NCBI GenBank assembly: GCA_051294375.1
Contig: CM119267.1
Location: 12,471,081 to 12,535,080, forward strand
DNA from: Paraspadella gotoi
Taxonomy: Eukaryota > Chaetognatha
Direction: 5' to 3'
Length of the DNA stretch: 64,000 nt
Shown here: one piece after another, positions 24,901 to 41,229 of the stretch
Layout: every line of letters begins with the position of its first letter
How positions within the stretch are numbered: the stretch's first letter is position 1
Program-made: the position numbers and the translations under genes
The notes under the pieces: model-generated
Databases searched by the model: none
What the model saw: only the letters and a program-made list of their open reading frames with translations
What the model was told of the DNA's origin: nothing

Positions 24901-25702
24901 GATTTTTACTTATAATTCAATAACAAAAAATCGTAAAAAGTTGGGCGAGGTCTCAAATTAAAGCTTATGCTTTGTAGATAATGATAGATGTATAGACATT
25001 AAAATTGTAAGCATTTTCACTAAACTATTTAAGAAATTTTATAAAAAATTAATGAGTATTTAAAAAAAAACCTGCCTTTATCAAATTTTACTAACCTACT
25101 ACATTAAGTGTCTCATGGGTATACTTTAAGATTTTATAGGTTTCAGAGATGGCACTTTTTTTGTTTCTTTCACATCCTCTCTGCCCTACCGTGGGTTATT
25201 ATTACAACTTTTTAAAATTTTAATGATTGTCTAAAAAAATTAACAAAAACTATCAAATTTATTGAATGATGATAATGATTTTTAAAGGTTTTTTTAAAAT
25301 TTAAACCCATTTATCATTAAAATTTCAAAAATTTGTAATACTAACCTTTATTTAACTTTTTAATATTTATCAGAATCCATTTAAAAAAAAATTTAAGCAT
25401 TTCTTATNNNNNNNNNNCAAAAAATCGTAAAAAAGTTGGGAGAGGTCTCAAATTAAACTTAAATTTATTAATTAATTAATTAATTACCGCTAATGGTCGT
25501 GGGCAGATCCGACATTGTTTGCTTAAACTTGTTCCGGTTCAGGCTCACTTCGGTCTTCTGGCTTTTCTCCATCAGCTTATTTGTTGGAGCATCTATCTTA
25601 GTCGCAATCATGATTCTTAAAGTTAAACGGATAACGGAGAAGCAGAGAACTGTGGTTTTGGAGACCACGTCGACAACGACGACGTCGACGACGACCACGT
25701 AG
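8534..25702 (+). CDS. Monocarboxylate transporter-like protein (SLC16/MFS)
   Basis: Eight exons join without a frame break into 557 codons: 8534-8979, 12516-12658, 12875-13092, 16742-17126, 17338-17414, 17498-17595, 23293-23439 and 25543-25702. All introns are GT-AG. Residues 1-114 are a polar cytoplasmic extension; twelve membrane helices follow with a charged loop between helices 6 and 7. Family marks are KYRPLAIGIG...GSSIG (helix 5), D398 and R402 in TADLVGRL (the D-x3-R pair of helix 8, needed for transport in mammalian MCT1) and FYGTW in helix 9. The usual helix-1 motif (acidic-GGWGW) is reduced to DGRRAV, and an Arg (R138) lies where MCT1 has Lys38. The length fits the family. Proton-linked transport of a small organic acid across the plasma membrane is inferred from the family; the substrate is unknown. 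The start could be 8534 or 8555. Confidence 0.9.
8985..9090 (-). repeat. tRNA-derived SINE fragment in intron 1
   Basis: Matches 49715-49815: 'cggacctttgggtt', 'aggcgaatgacttgc', 'caccaatgg.cgctgatgaa'. The reverse strand carries a B-box-like ggttttctagcc. A second, indel-bearing copy at 4125-4220 belongs to duplicated copy 1. Confidence 0.6.
11080..11960 (+). repeat. Imperfect tandem units of about 300 bp
   Basis: Three diverged units each contain 'attatagacgatt' or a variant, 'aaaaggtcaaaat', 'atccgattttgat', 'gacccat', a 'gttcaaat.' stretch and, in the first two, 'caacatcacggagag'. A further unit ends duplicated copy 1 near 6110-6320. They form the loop of the large inverted repeat. Confidence 0.6.
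11353..11362. other. 10-N gap
   Basis: Ten Ns inside the tandem units of about 300 bp; the local copy number is therefore unreliable. Confidence 0.99.
12516..12658 (+). CDS. Transporter exon 2
   Basis: Begins with the family-typical EFGVTPAVSSWI just before helix 2 and ends in TITIVGGLIAG, entering helix 3. The acceptor is ccaataacag and the donor is gttaga, in phase 1. Confidence 0.9.
12875..13092 (+). CDS. Transporter exon 3
   Basis: Completes helix 3 and covers helices 4 and 5. It carries the strongest family block, WTVKYRPLAIGIGNTGSSIG (ending at residue 256). It starts after a long pyrimidine tract ending in cccag and ends in phase 0 at gtgagg. Confidence 0.92.
13093..14424. other. Transporter intron 3, first part
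   Basis: Contains three imperfect units of about 60-75 bp around 13865-14030 ('catgtgcatagaggtgactg', 'gttcatggtggtcactgcc', 'gtgcatggcggtcac'). It also has a minus-strand frame of 110 codons (13494-13826) without recognisable domains or splice context. The last 26 bases before the gap repeat 13341-13366 ('cgtagtatcttactaaatct'). Confidence 0.5.
14425..14434. other. 10-N gap
   Basis: Ten Ns. The sequence just before it duplicates 13341-13366, a sign of an imperfect join. Confidence 0.99.
14435..14994. other. AT-rich intron sequence
   Basis: Nothing recognised. 'gaccacttccaactttctgcgacttttggc' resembles the sequence near the ends of the fold-back element at 24075, so part may be an old relative of it. 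Confidence 0.4.
14995..15189 (+). mobile_element. Short hammerhead-bearing hairpin retroelement
   Basis: A 195-bp element bounded by an 11-bp direct repeat attattttatc (14984-14994 and 15190-15200). Two arms of about 55 bp (starting agagaaaaacaaagtttatt) pair with each other around a central hammerhead core. A 3' tail follows, containing acaacgaaacgaaagg. The target duplication and A-rich tail indicate retroposition. There is no open frame, so enzymes must come from elsewhere. Confidence 0.75.
15060..15094 (+). ncRNA. Hammerhead ribozyme core (type I-like)
   Basis: CTGATGA (15060-15066), an extra A, helix II GGC...GCC (15068-15084), GAAA (15085-15088), then CATGTC. A15.1-U16.1 and C15.2-G16.2 form a two-pair helix III with an AT loop; cleavage would follow C15094. 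ACATAGGG upstream pairs with CCCTATGT downstream as helix I, with a bulge next to the core. An extra A after A9 is known from a viroid hammerhead. Self-cleavage is inferred. Confidence 0.7.
15445..15735 (-). repeat. Family A copy, 3' end only
   Basis: Minus-strand copy: terminal palindrome ggatctgcttatcagcagat near 15450, GTCC-type tract (ACGG on the other strand) near 15585-15625, ending in the 'caatcacgag' block. Confidence 0.7.
15740..16105 (+). repeat. Family E repeat
   Basis: Matches 44395-44800 along most of its length ('gggtgaaaatacaaagaag', 'ggtttattaagaccaaaac', 'gtgaagatctagtgggtgc'). It ends in an A-rich stretch interrupted by T and G. The origin is unknown. Confidence 0.65.
16112..16172. 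repeat. Perfect-looking short hairpin
   Basis: Arms of about 28 bp (aaagatag...tgtttattgtaaatc and complement) separated by about 5 bases, between repeats E and D. Confidence 0.6.
16180..16460 (+). repeat. Family D repeat
   Basis: Shared with 22990-23220, 43965-44180 and 51187-51370 (minus). Markers are 'tatctagttatcaagttt', 'gaggcagt', 'catt.tgatttact' and 'ggcgagatcactata'. It encodes no protein. Confidence 0.65.
16742..17126 (+). CDS. Transporter exon 4
   Basis: Begins ELNWRASLLVAAALFF (helix 6), then the basic central loop, then LQRPEFLLLTAYMFFHFGP (helix 7), the usual 'p.f.ll' start of the second half. It ends inside the Asp codon of TAD, with donor gtaagg. Confidence 0.92.
17338..17414 (+). 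CDS. Transporter exon 5
   Basis: A 77-bp exon encoding DLVGRLSSSIICTIPTVRKR and the start of helix 9. It supplies the conserved Arg (R402) four residues after the split Asp (D398). Acceptor tatccag, donor gtaagc. Confidence 0.9.
17498..17595 (+). CDS. Transporter exon 6
   Basis: Encodes helix 9 and the family-typical YGYFYGTW; the Trp codon is split by the following 5.7-kb intron. Acceptor ccaacag, donor gtaaaa. Confidence 0.9.
18060..18560. repeat. GC-rich, partly tandem island in intron 6
   Basis: About 500 bp far richer in G+C and CpG than its surroundings. It is made of diverged units around 'ctcgagttgctcgtggatga' and three 22-bp units gccggcggcgtcttttagat(ct) near 18436-18500. Both strands have short open frames (up to 82 codons), but each is interrupted and compositionally repetitive. 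It could be an exon, a CpG-rich regulatory site or a satellite; I favour a satellite. Confidence 0.4.
18755..19575 (-). repeat. Family A, most complete copy
   Basis: About 820 bp on the minus strand. It runs from caaacaatgtcggatctgcc at the right end, through ATTAATT-rich sequence, two 'actcatttccactc' blocks and the GTCC/ACGG tract, to agcagatcc at the left. This defines the family: terminal inverted repeats GTCGGATCTGC / GCAGATCCGAC, a microsatellite inside, no protein. Confidence 0.75.
19964..20712. mobile_element. Palindromic hammerhead retroelement
   Basis: Bounded by the 12-bp duplication aattttttttcc (19952-19963 and 20713-20724). The left part reads the family in reverse and the right part forward. 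GA repeats lie on the left and CT repeats on the right, so the whole can fold back on itself. The right end carries the shared tail acaacgaaaagaaagg. The left ribozyme has GAAA changed to AAAA. The right core (20594-20627) keeps CTGAAGA and GAAACATGTC, but its helix II is weakened. Confidence 0.7.
20594..20627 (+). ncRNA. Hammerhead core, weakened helix II
   Basis: CTGAAGA (variable position 7 = A) and GAAACATGTC are intact. The GGC of helix II is TGC and its partner is ACC, so the helix is poor. Probably inactive or slow. Confidence 0.45.
21470..22000 (+). repeat. CT-rich repeats with duplicated unit
   Basis: Two units of about 190 bp each hold 'acgagttcaggctct', a CT/GT array, then 'gatt.ttt.ttttttgaaaaatt'. 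A third partial unit lies at 22605-22680. Plain CT arrays lie at 21659-21690 and 21880-21920. Confidence 0.6.
22488..22605 (-). repeat. 24-bp tandem array
   Basis: About five units of aatgaatgactatcatcgca(tcaatg). The inverse orientation of the same unit forms the array at 52494-52760. Confidence 0.75.
22990..23220 (+). repeat. Family D repeat
   Basis: Begins ggtttatggtttaactaccg and ends ggcgagatcc, about 70 bp before transporter exon 7. Confidence 0.65.
23293..23439 (+). CDS. Transporter exon 7
   Basis: Encodes FTVFFSFLAEMASPSQV (helix 10, with the conserved acidic residue), helix 11 and the Ala-rich turn GLGAAAADGMG that corresponds to the 'P..G...D.tG' turn of the family. Acceptor tcctcag, donor gtaagc, phase 2. 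Confidence 0.9.
24075..25193. mobile_element. Fold-back element in intron 7
   Basis: Terminal inverted repeats of about 55 bp are near perfect: cacggtagggcagagaggat... at the left and its complement ending ccctaccgtg at the right. Inner matches extend the pairing ('accactcccaactttct' versus 'aaagttgggcgaggtct'). Flanking bases give no convincing target duplication. The interior is AT-rich, has no frame and holds a 10-N gap. Confidence 0.65.
24408..24417. other. 10-N gap
   Basis: Ten Ns inside the loop of the fold-back element. Confidence 0.99.
25408..25417. other. 10-N gap
   Basis: Ten Ns between the fold-back element and a family A end. The following 'aaaaagttgggagaggtctc' repeats the subterminal sequence of that element. 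Confidence 0.99.
25435..25533 (-). repeat. Family A left end next to exon 8
   Basis: Minus-strand left end: gcagatccgacattgtttgc followed by ttaaacttgttc, the same border as at 19560 and 31265. It stops 8-9 bp before the exon 8 acceptor, so it supplies the region where the branch point should lie. Confidence 0.7.
25543..25702 (+). CDS. Transporter exon 8 and stop
   Basis: Encodes helix 12 (SVFWLFSISLFVGASILVAI), a short basic stretch and a C-terminal run of threonines with serines, then TAG. The acceptor ccggttcag follows the end of a family A repeat by only 8-9 bp. Frame and phase agree with exon 7 (Arg codon AG|G). Confidence 0.9.
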
Positions 25703-25857
25703 CCCTTTCATAAATCTCGTGCTTATTTGTATATTTATTCAATATTCACCTATGAAGCTCATTCGAACGTGTGATATCATAACTCTTCTACTTAACGCTT
25801 TAGGAGATTAATGTGCTGTGATAATATTATAACAAATTAACGCGTTTGAATTTTTTT

Positions 25858-25863
25858 AATAAA
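25858..25863 (+). terminator. Poly(A) signal of the transporter gene
   Basis: AATAAA about 155 bp after the stop codon, the first canonical signal downstream. Confidence 0.55.
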
Positions 25864-26184
25864 GAAATTAAATTTTCCACATGTAATATATTCTTGTATA
25901 AAGTTGCAGGTGGCTGGTCAATCTCACCCATTTAAATTTCCAAGACTTTCCGCTCCCCTTGACTCATTTTCCAATCCTCAATTACCAATTTCCGAGACAA
26001 TTGTCGTCTATTCTGTTTATTAAAGTTTTGTTGTAACCACTGTGTTTTTTATCAAAACCTTACATTAAACTCGTTTTGTTTAAAAAAGTTGAATAACAAG
26101 GTGTTGCGCCGCATTACTTTTCTTTTTACTTATCATATCATTTATTCCTTATAGTTTATCAGATTTATTTGGTAAACATGTTAT

Positions 26185-26257
26185 ATCAAAGGCGGCGCCA
26201 GTAGTCGCTTAGATTTGATTTTTAACAAATGAGCAACAAACTATAGGCAAGTTTATT
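26185..26257 (+). repeat. Family B, left piece
   Basis: Matches 775-840. The remainder resumes at 28661-28735 after the LINE. Confidence 0.55.
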
Positions 26258-27271
26258 TTTTCCCAGAGTAGGAAACATTCTCGAAAGTAGTAAAACAACT
26301 TAAGGAGAAATCCGCACCTGGTGAAGATGGGATTACCCACTCTCAATTAAGATGGCTGAATCCACAATTCTCTAAAAGACTGTACGCTATTATGAAGTCA
26401 TCTTTTAAACTAAATTATTTTCCAGTCAAATGGAGAAATGCAGTTATAAATATGATAACCAAAAAGGGGAAACCACAAAATTCAGTGAAAGGATTTAGAC
26501 CAATTAGCCTTCTGAGCTGTTTAGGCAAATTATATGAACGTTTTATTTGTGACTCTATTTTAAAACATATGGATGTCAAAAATATAAAAACCCAATTCAG
26601 GCAGGCTTCTGTCGAGGACGATCCACTCAAGAACACCTGATAAGATTGTCGGAAGACGTTGCGAGAGGCTTTCAAAAGGATAAAATTACAGTCGCAGTTT
26701 TCCACAACGTAGATAGACAGTTTGATTATGAAAATGGAGGAATTGGGTTTCCCGGGCTGTTTAATACGATTGATAGACTCATGATATAGATTCGTCACTG
26801 TCAAAATTGGAGATTGTAATTCGAGAAGAATTTATATGTCTTGTGGTTGCCCACAGGGAGGAATTATCTCACCGGATCTATTTTCTATTTACGTGTTTGA
26901 TATTACAAGTAAGGTCCCAAAATAGTAGAAAACATTCAATTTGCAGATGACACAGCAAACTGGGTCACAGAAGTGTCTTTAGAGTTGTGCCAATTTGAAA
27001 TGAAGAGGACAATAGACGCCATCCAAAGGTGGTGCAGTAAATGGCAACTGAAGCTGGCCCCAGAAAAATGTCAGTTGATAATCTTTTCGAGAAGACGGAG
27101 AGCTCTATTGGGGTTGTACGGTAAGCAATATTTTTGGAAGTTACTTTTTACAGTAAATTAAATTTGAACATTCACATAGATAACCTCTCTAAACGAATGA
27201 TTCAAAGATGTGGTGTCTTATCCAAATTACGCTACAATTATAAACATTTAAGTAGTAATATTATGTTGAAG

Positions 27272-27500
27272 AGGCTGGTTTTACAGGGTGCCACACCCGC
27301 AGTCTGGTTGACACCTGTGGCGACAGCGAGACAGCTATGTTCATAGTCCAGACCTTTGGATCTGGCAGTAGGCCATGCCTCCAGGCGGGTTACCCGTTCC
27401 ATCCCACTTTCTACATGACAACCTCAGGGTCGAACCGGGGACGCACATTGGGATGGTGCTATAGTCCACTGAGCCACTGGCGCTGCGAAAGAAACGCTTT
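27272..27500 (-). repeat. tRNA-derived SINE, copy 1
   Basis: On the minus strand, ccagtggctcagtggactat... and a B-box-like region ggttcgaccctgag give a tRNA-like head. It matches 27722-27960 with indels. Confidence 0.65.
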
Positions 27501-27614
27501 AATCCATCTTGTGGTGATAGGACCACCAGAGCAGCCGCCTCAGGACTCTCACATATGAGTGTACGAAGTAGGGGATGAAGCGCATGTCTCTCCATGACCT
27601 CTCTTCATTCTGAG

Positions 27615-27720
27615 TGGCCTTGCTTTGAGTGGCAGCTGCGTAGCTCAAACCATATCAAAGCAAGAGGCAGTATTATCATGCCGGTGTTGCGTGTTCGAAT
27701 CACGTGCGGCTCACATTAAA
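27615..27720 (+). repeat. tRNA-like SINE head, plus strand
   Basis: gtggcagctgcgtagctcaa resembles a tRNA A box, and gtgttcgaatcacg is a good B box 60 bp later. It is too long and irregular for a functional tRNA. Confidence 0.5.
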
Positions 27721-27721
27721 G

Positions 27722-27978
27722 AGGCTTGTTTTACAGGGCGCCACACCGCAGTGGTGTCACCTTGTCGACAGCGAGAAGCATTTGTCAGTCGTCCAGAGCT
27801 CTGGATCTGGCAGTAAGCCCATGCCTACAGGCGGGTTACCCTCGCATCCCACTTCGTCACATGACAACCTCAGGGCTCGAACCAGGGACGCACATTGGGA
27901 TGGTGCATTAGTCCACTGAGCCACTGAGGCGCTGCGAAAGAAACAGCTTTAATCCATCTGTGGTATAGGACCACCAGA
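27722..27978 (-). repeat. tRNA-derived SINE, copy 2
   Basis: Minus strand: gcgcctcagtggctcagtgg (A box) and ctggttcgagccctg (B box). Copy 1 and copy 2 flank the plus-strand head; the block splits the LINE at 'atgtt.a'. Confidence 0.7.
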
Positions 27979-28705
27979 ATGTTAGAATATACTTGGTATT
28001 TGTTATTTCATTATTGGAGTTATAGCATGACCTGTTTTTGTACTATATCCAATCCTTATGGAATAAATAGAAAACCGTTGAATTTAGATTTTTAAAAAGC
28101 ATTTCTAATGTAGCTAGATCGATCAAATACTTTAGTATTGGATTACTTGGTTAAGAGCCTTTACATATTAGATTAATTAAAAGGGCACATTGGCAGATGC
28201 GAGGTTTGAATAGAGAAACACCTTTATTATCTAAAATATAGACGATATGAATGTTTAGGGCAGGCGGAAGGGCTATTTGCTCCTTCGAATTTTTAAGTGA
28301 AGTGCCAAATAAATATTCGGTGTAATTTTTACTTCTGAATTCAATCTTTGTTTTTTCTCGTGTTGTATATGCCTGATTCCTTGATTTCGTATTCGAGTAA
28401 AGTTTTGAGAAAGATTCAATTACAGACTACAGTTAGAGATAAAGATCAGATTTGGAATGAAGATAAATTTTCGTTTTTATCTTATCGAATGTTGTTGAAT
28501 TGGGAAGTTGGTACCATTTGTGTTTTCCCATGATTATTTGTAACTACAAATATTGTTGATTGAACGTGTATTATTTGTACTTTGCTCGTGATAATTTGTA
28601 ACTGCGACCCATGGCCAACTCTCGGCCCGTCCTTTCTGAATAAATTCTAATCTAATCTAATCAATAAGCGTTTTTAACGTAAGTAGGAAAGACCGACGGA
28701 CTGAC

Positions 28706-29095
28706 ATACCGACCGACCGAAAAGTGACAAAAAACAAAAAACATGATTTTGAATCGTATTGTAATTAAATAGAGAGCCAAAGAAAATTAAGGGATAGCTG
28801 AATGTGAAGAAAACAAACAAACAAACAATAAATAAATAAATATATAAAGAAATATATAAATAAATAAATAAATAAAGTAATAAATAAATAAATAANNNNN
28901 NNNNNNNNNNNNNNNNNNNNTCATACCGACCGACCGAAAGTGACAAAAAACAAAAAACATGATTTTGAATCGTATTGTAATTAAATAGAGAGCCAAAGAA
29001 AATTAAGGGATAGCTGAATGTGAAGAAAACAAACAAACAAAAATAAATAAATAAATATATAAAGAAATATATAAATAAATAAATAAATAAAGTAA

Positions 29096-29105
<10 letters not shown>
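28706..29105. repeat. Duplicated sequence around a gap
   Basis: The 190 bp before the Ns (cataccgaccgaccgaaaag... to the AAAT array) is repeated after them (28921-29105) almost base for base. Confidence 0.9.
28896..28920. other. 25-N gap
   Basis: Twenty-five Ns inside an AAAT microsatellite, between two copies of the same sequence. Confidence 0.99.
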
Positions 29106-29126
<21 letters not shown>

Positions 29127-29130
29127 AGAA

Positions 29131-29173
<43 letters not shown>

Positions 29174-29262
29174 AATAAATAAAAAATAAATAAAGAAAGA
29201 AATAAGTAAATAAATAAAGAAATAAATAAAGAAATAAATAAAGAAATAAATAGATAGGACCA
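29036..29262. repeat. AAAT microsatellite
   Basis: About 220 bp of (AAAT)n with interspersed AAAG, ending about 190 bp before the start codon of the next gene. Its open frames are artefacts. Confidence 0.9.
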
Positions 29263-29450
29263 CGAATCGACGATAAGCGCTAATAGAATGATTATTTGAT
29301 TTCTTAATCGATTATTCAATTATTCAATTATTCTAAACGACGACCGACGAACTCGGCGGTATCGAGAAGAGGAAGAAATCTTAAAGATGGACGCCATTCC
29401 TCTGTCGTTTACCGTCTCGCCGACGAATCGTAACATATTTTCGACGAGAG

Positions 29451-38263
<8,813 letters not shown>

Positions 38264-38310
38264 TTTTTCACCGTTTGTAATTTTTAACGTTGTATATTTT
38301 TTGAGAAACG

Positions 38311-38316
38311 ATTAAA
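38311..38316 (+). terminator. Poly(A) signal of the membrane protein gene
   Basis: ATTAAA 48 bp after the stop codon, in a T-rich 3' region. Confidence 0.5.
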
Positions 38317-38745
38317 TATTTCGAGGTTCTTGAATTATTTAATTACGTTATGCTTTGAATCCATGAAAATTATGTTAGATTGATTTGGATTTTCAAGTCC
38401 GCTAATTTATTTTACAAGATTCCATGTTTTTATATCAAATTTAATGCTTATTTTGTTTATAAATCCTTTGAATTTTGATCACCTTTTTATTTTCTGAAGA
38501 GGTCGCAAGGCACTGGGTTCACGTATTCAGAAACAGGATAAAAACAAAAGCCAACGGGCTATTCTCGTGATATGGTTTCCTTTCAAATCTAAATTCGTAG
38601 AATTTTTTGAAAATGCATACAATATTTTGTTGTGCTCACTTATTTTGAAAGCTGTCATTTCGATATATTCAAACAATATATATTTCCAACCCTAATTTTT
38701 ATCGTCAGAATTTAAATTGTTTTTTATTACAGTAACTCTCAGTCT

Positions 38746-38952
38746 TTGCGCCTACTGCCTCCCTTTCTTTGCTTTTCATACGTCCCCTCGAAAATGAAAG
38801 AACGATTGTCGTTTTGTTTTGATCATTTTTTGATTGCGCATTGCGTTTACGCTGCGGCGGCGGCGGGGGCGGCGGCAGTGGATGCGGCAGCAGTGTTTTC
38901 CATAGAGGTGGCGATTGAGGATTTGCCAGGCGTTCTCATTACCAGCATTTAA
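38746..38952 (+). other. Open frame with alanine run
   Basis: 68 codons containing an Ala-rich run from GCG/GCA repeats (38850-38900). A 33-codon frame lies opposite on the minus strand. There is no splice or family evidence; probably a trinucleotide repeat. Confidence 0.2.
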
Positions 38953-39064
38953 TTTGGCAAAAGAGCAATGTGATAATTTATCCTGCTGGAATTTCGACTA
39001 TTTAGAATCTTTTTACCGCTCTTAGAGGGAAACATCTAGGTTTCGACAATGGACAGTGTCACAG

Positions 39065-39690
39065 TAGGGTGAAGTGAAAGTTCGGAATCAAAATTTAGCA
39101 GTTATATCTTGAAAACTATCATATTAGTAAATACTAATCTGTAGTTATTTTTCTTTTTTTACAAATATAGTAGCCCTGTCAGCTTATTATGTATATACTA
39201 CCCTTATATAATGTCAAAATTTTAAAATGTTTTTTTTTAATTCTGAGAACAGATTCAGATTCCTCGTTAAAAGTTGATAAAAGAAAATATAAATCTTTTT
39301 TAAAAATTATGTCATTAAGTTGGTTAAAATTCTAAAAAAACTATATTTTTAAACTGGAAATTAAAAATCGGCGTCTTAAATATAGTTTTTTTATATTTTT
39401 AACCAACTTAAAAAAATAATTTTTAAAAAAAAATTATACTTTCTTATGTTAACTTTTTGCAAGAAATCCAAATCCGATCTTAAAATTTTAAAATTTGCAA
39501 TTTGAAATTTTAGCCTATTATATACTTAATACTATATATAAATATAGCTCACTGGTGCCTACCAATGTATAAAATTTAAAAATAAATTTACCAAAGTATT
39601 TTTATTGTTTTTTATTTTCATGTTTTATATGCTAAATTCTAATTTTCTAAAATTTTATCATTTTCACATCACTCTAATGGACAGTCGACT
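39065..39690. mobile_element. AT-rich MITE-like element
   Basis: Ends tagggtgaagtgaaa and tttcacatcactcta are inverted; atggacagt is present on both sides (about 39048 and 39679). An inverted copy lies at 42335-42965. It is non-coding. Confidence 0.55.
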
Positions 39691-39699
39691 GTATCTTAA

Positions 39700-40670
39700 G
39701 GGGACCAAGTGACCAGAGGGGGTAAAAAGCTGAAAGCATAACGTTTGGCCCTTTAACTTAAGCTGGTTCTGACCATATGATTCTTTCTTCTATAATCATT
39801 TGGGAATGTAGTTTAAAAATTCGATATAATCAGCCCGCCTAATTTTTTTTAAAAAATCAGTAAGAAAAAAATATTTTTCAAATTTTACATTTTTTTTAAA
39901 AAAAAGGTAAGATCTAATTTTAAAAAGATTTTCAGCTTTTATAACAAAAATTTATAATAAAAAAATTAGGACTGAATCAAAATTTGGGGTATCGACTTAT
40001 TTTATTTAAACTTTTTTTCTAATGATTCTGTTAATTGGATTAAAATATAATCCTTTGAAGTAATATAAATATTAAAAAAATGAAAGGTTTTGTACTTTTG
40101 CTAAATTCTTAATTGTTGTAATTAGGAATCAATATATTTTTATAATATATATAATATGTTTAAGGTATGAATATTAATTGATGGTTATTACAATTTTGTT
40201 TCTATAAGAATAGAATTTAGATTTGATTTTTCTGCTTATAAGTGAATATAAAAATAAAAAAAATATTAGTTTTGTAATACCTTTGCTTTGTACAGTAAAA
40301 AATAAAAATTTGAAATTTAGTAAAAAATATTTTCTAATGTAAAAATAAAATAATGGATCATATAAATATTTAGGTAGGATCAACTAAATTTTTTTTCATA
40401 ATTATGAAATTTTTGTTTCCGGTACAATAAGAGATAACAATTTTTTTTGCCACTTTCCCGTACAAAAAAAAATTAATGACTATCACCATTCAAATTCTTT
40501 TGATGATAGACCCTTAAGCTTATGATATCATTTTTATCACTGGGTCCCCTTAAACCGCTAAGATTTCCGCCTAATCGTTTTTTTTTGTTTTGTTCTTCTT
40601 TCCTTTTTTCATTGATTCTTTCCATCCATTTTTCCTTGGTTTTTTTATCTCTAACATTTCTTCTCTTTTA
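39700..40670. other. AT-rich intergenic sequence
   Basis: Nothing recognised. The frames present are low-complexity Phe/Lys/Ile. Confidence 0.4.
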
Positions 40671-40677
40671 CTCTCTT

Positions 40678-40678
40678 A

Positions 40679-40717
<39 letters not shown>

Positions 40718-41118
40718 TTCTGTTTTTCCTTTCTTGATTCGCTGACAGGAGCTACGACAACAACTAAAACATGGGCGAAAATCAAATCTAATCTGGGATT
40801 TGAAGTCAAAACTCTTTTTCCATTTCATTCCCAAGTTGGAGGGAGAAAAATAATTCCTCTCACTGTGTTTTGGCCGAGAGAAATACCTTTCTCCGATACT
40901 TCCATCCCCTTCTCCCCTTTCTTCTTTTTCTCCTCTCTTCCCCCACTGCTAGGATCTTGGGATTTTCATTTTTCAAGTTTGGGCGCTTTTCTGTTTTTCT
41001 GTTTTTCTTTTTTTTTTTCTTTTTTTTTTCTAGATAGATTATCAGAACTTGCCATTTTATTGCTAGTCTCTGCTAGGGCGACATTTTTTTGTTTTTTCTT
41101 TGATTTTCTTTCTTTTTT

Positions 41119-41158
<40 letters not shown>

Positions 41159-41225
41159 ACTTTCTTTCTTTCTTTCTTTTCCTTTTTTCTATGTTTCTTT
41201 CTTTCTTTCTTTCTTTTTTTCTTTA
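40678..41225. repeat. CTTT microsatellites
   Basis: (CTTT)n at 40678-40720 and 41100-41225 in a pyrimidine-rich stretch. The long plus-strand frame here (Phe/Leu/Ser only) is an artefact. Confidence 0.8.
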
Positions 41226-41229
41226 TTTC

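Larger units (their letters stand above)
26258..28660 (+). mobile_element. 5'-truncated Jockey-like LINE remnant
   Basis: Reverse transcriptase fragments in order: SAPGEDGITHSQLRWL, WRNAVINMITKKGKPQNSVK then FRPISLLSCLGKLYER, then (frame change) QAGFCRGRSTQEHLI, CGCPQGGIISPDLFS, FADDTANW, and SKWQLKLAPEKCQLI. These are the RT blocks of non-LTR elements; FADD is the catalytic motif. Frame shifts and stops show it is dead. The end carries AATAAA-like sequence and a TCTAATCTAATCTAATC tail. It is inserted in a family B repeat, and two SINE copies interrupt it after the RT. Confidence 0.85.

Noticed and set aside
27615-27720. Functional tRNA gene
   Set aside because: A and B boxes are present but the spacing and stems do not give a cloverleaf; it sits in a SINE cluster.
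29003-29319. Long minus-strand frames of Leu/Ile/Phe/Tyr
   Set aside because: They are translations of an AAAT microsatellite.
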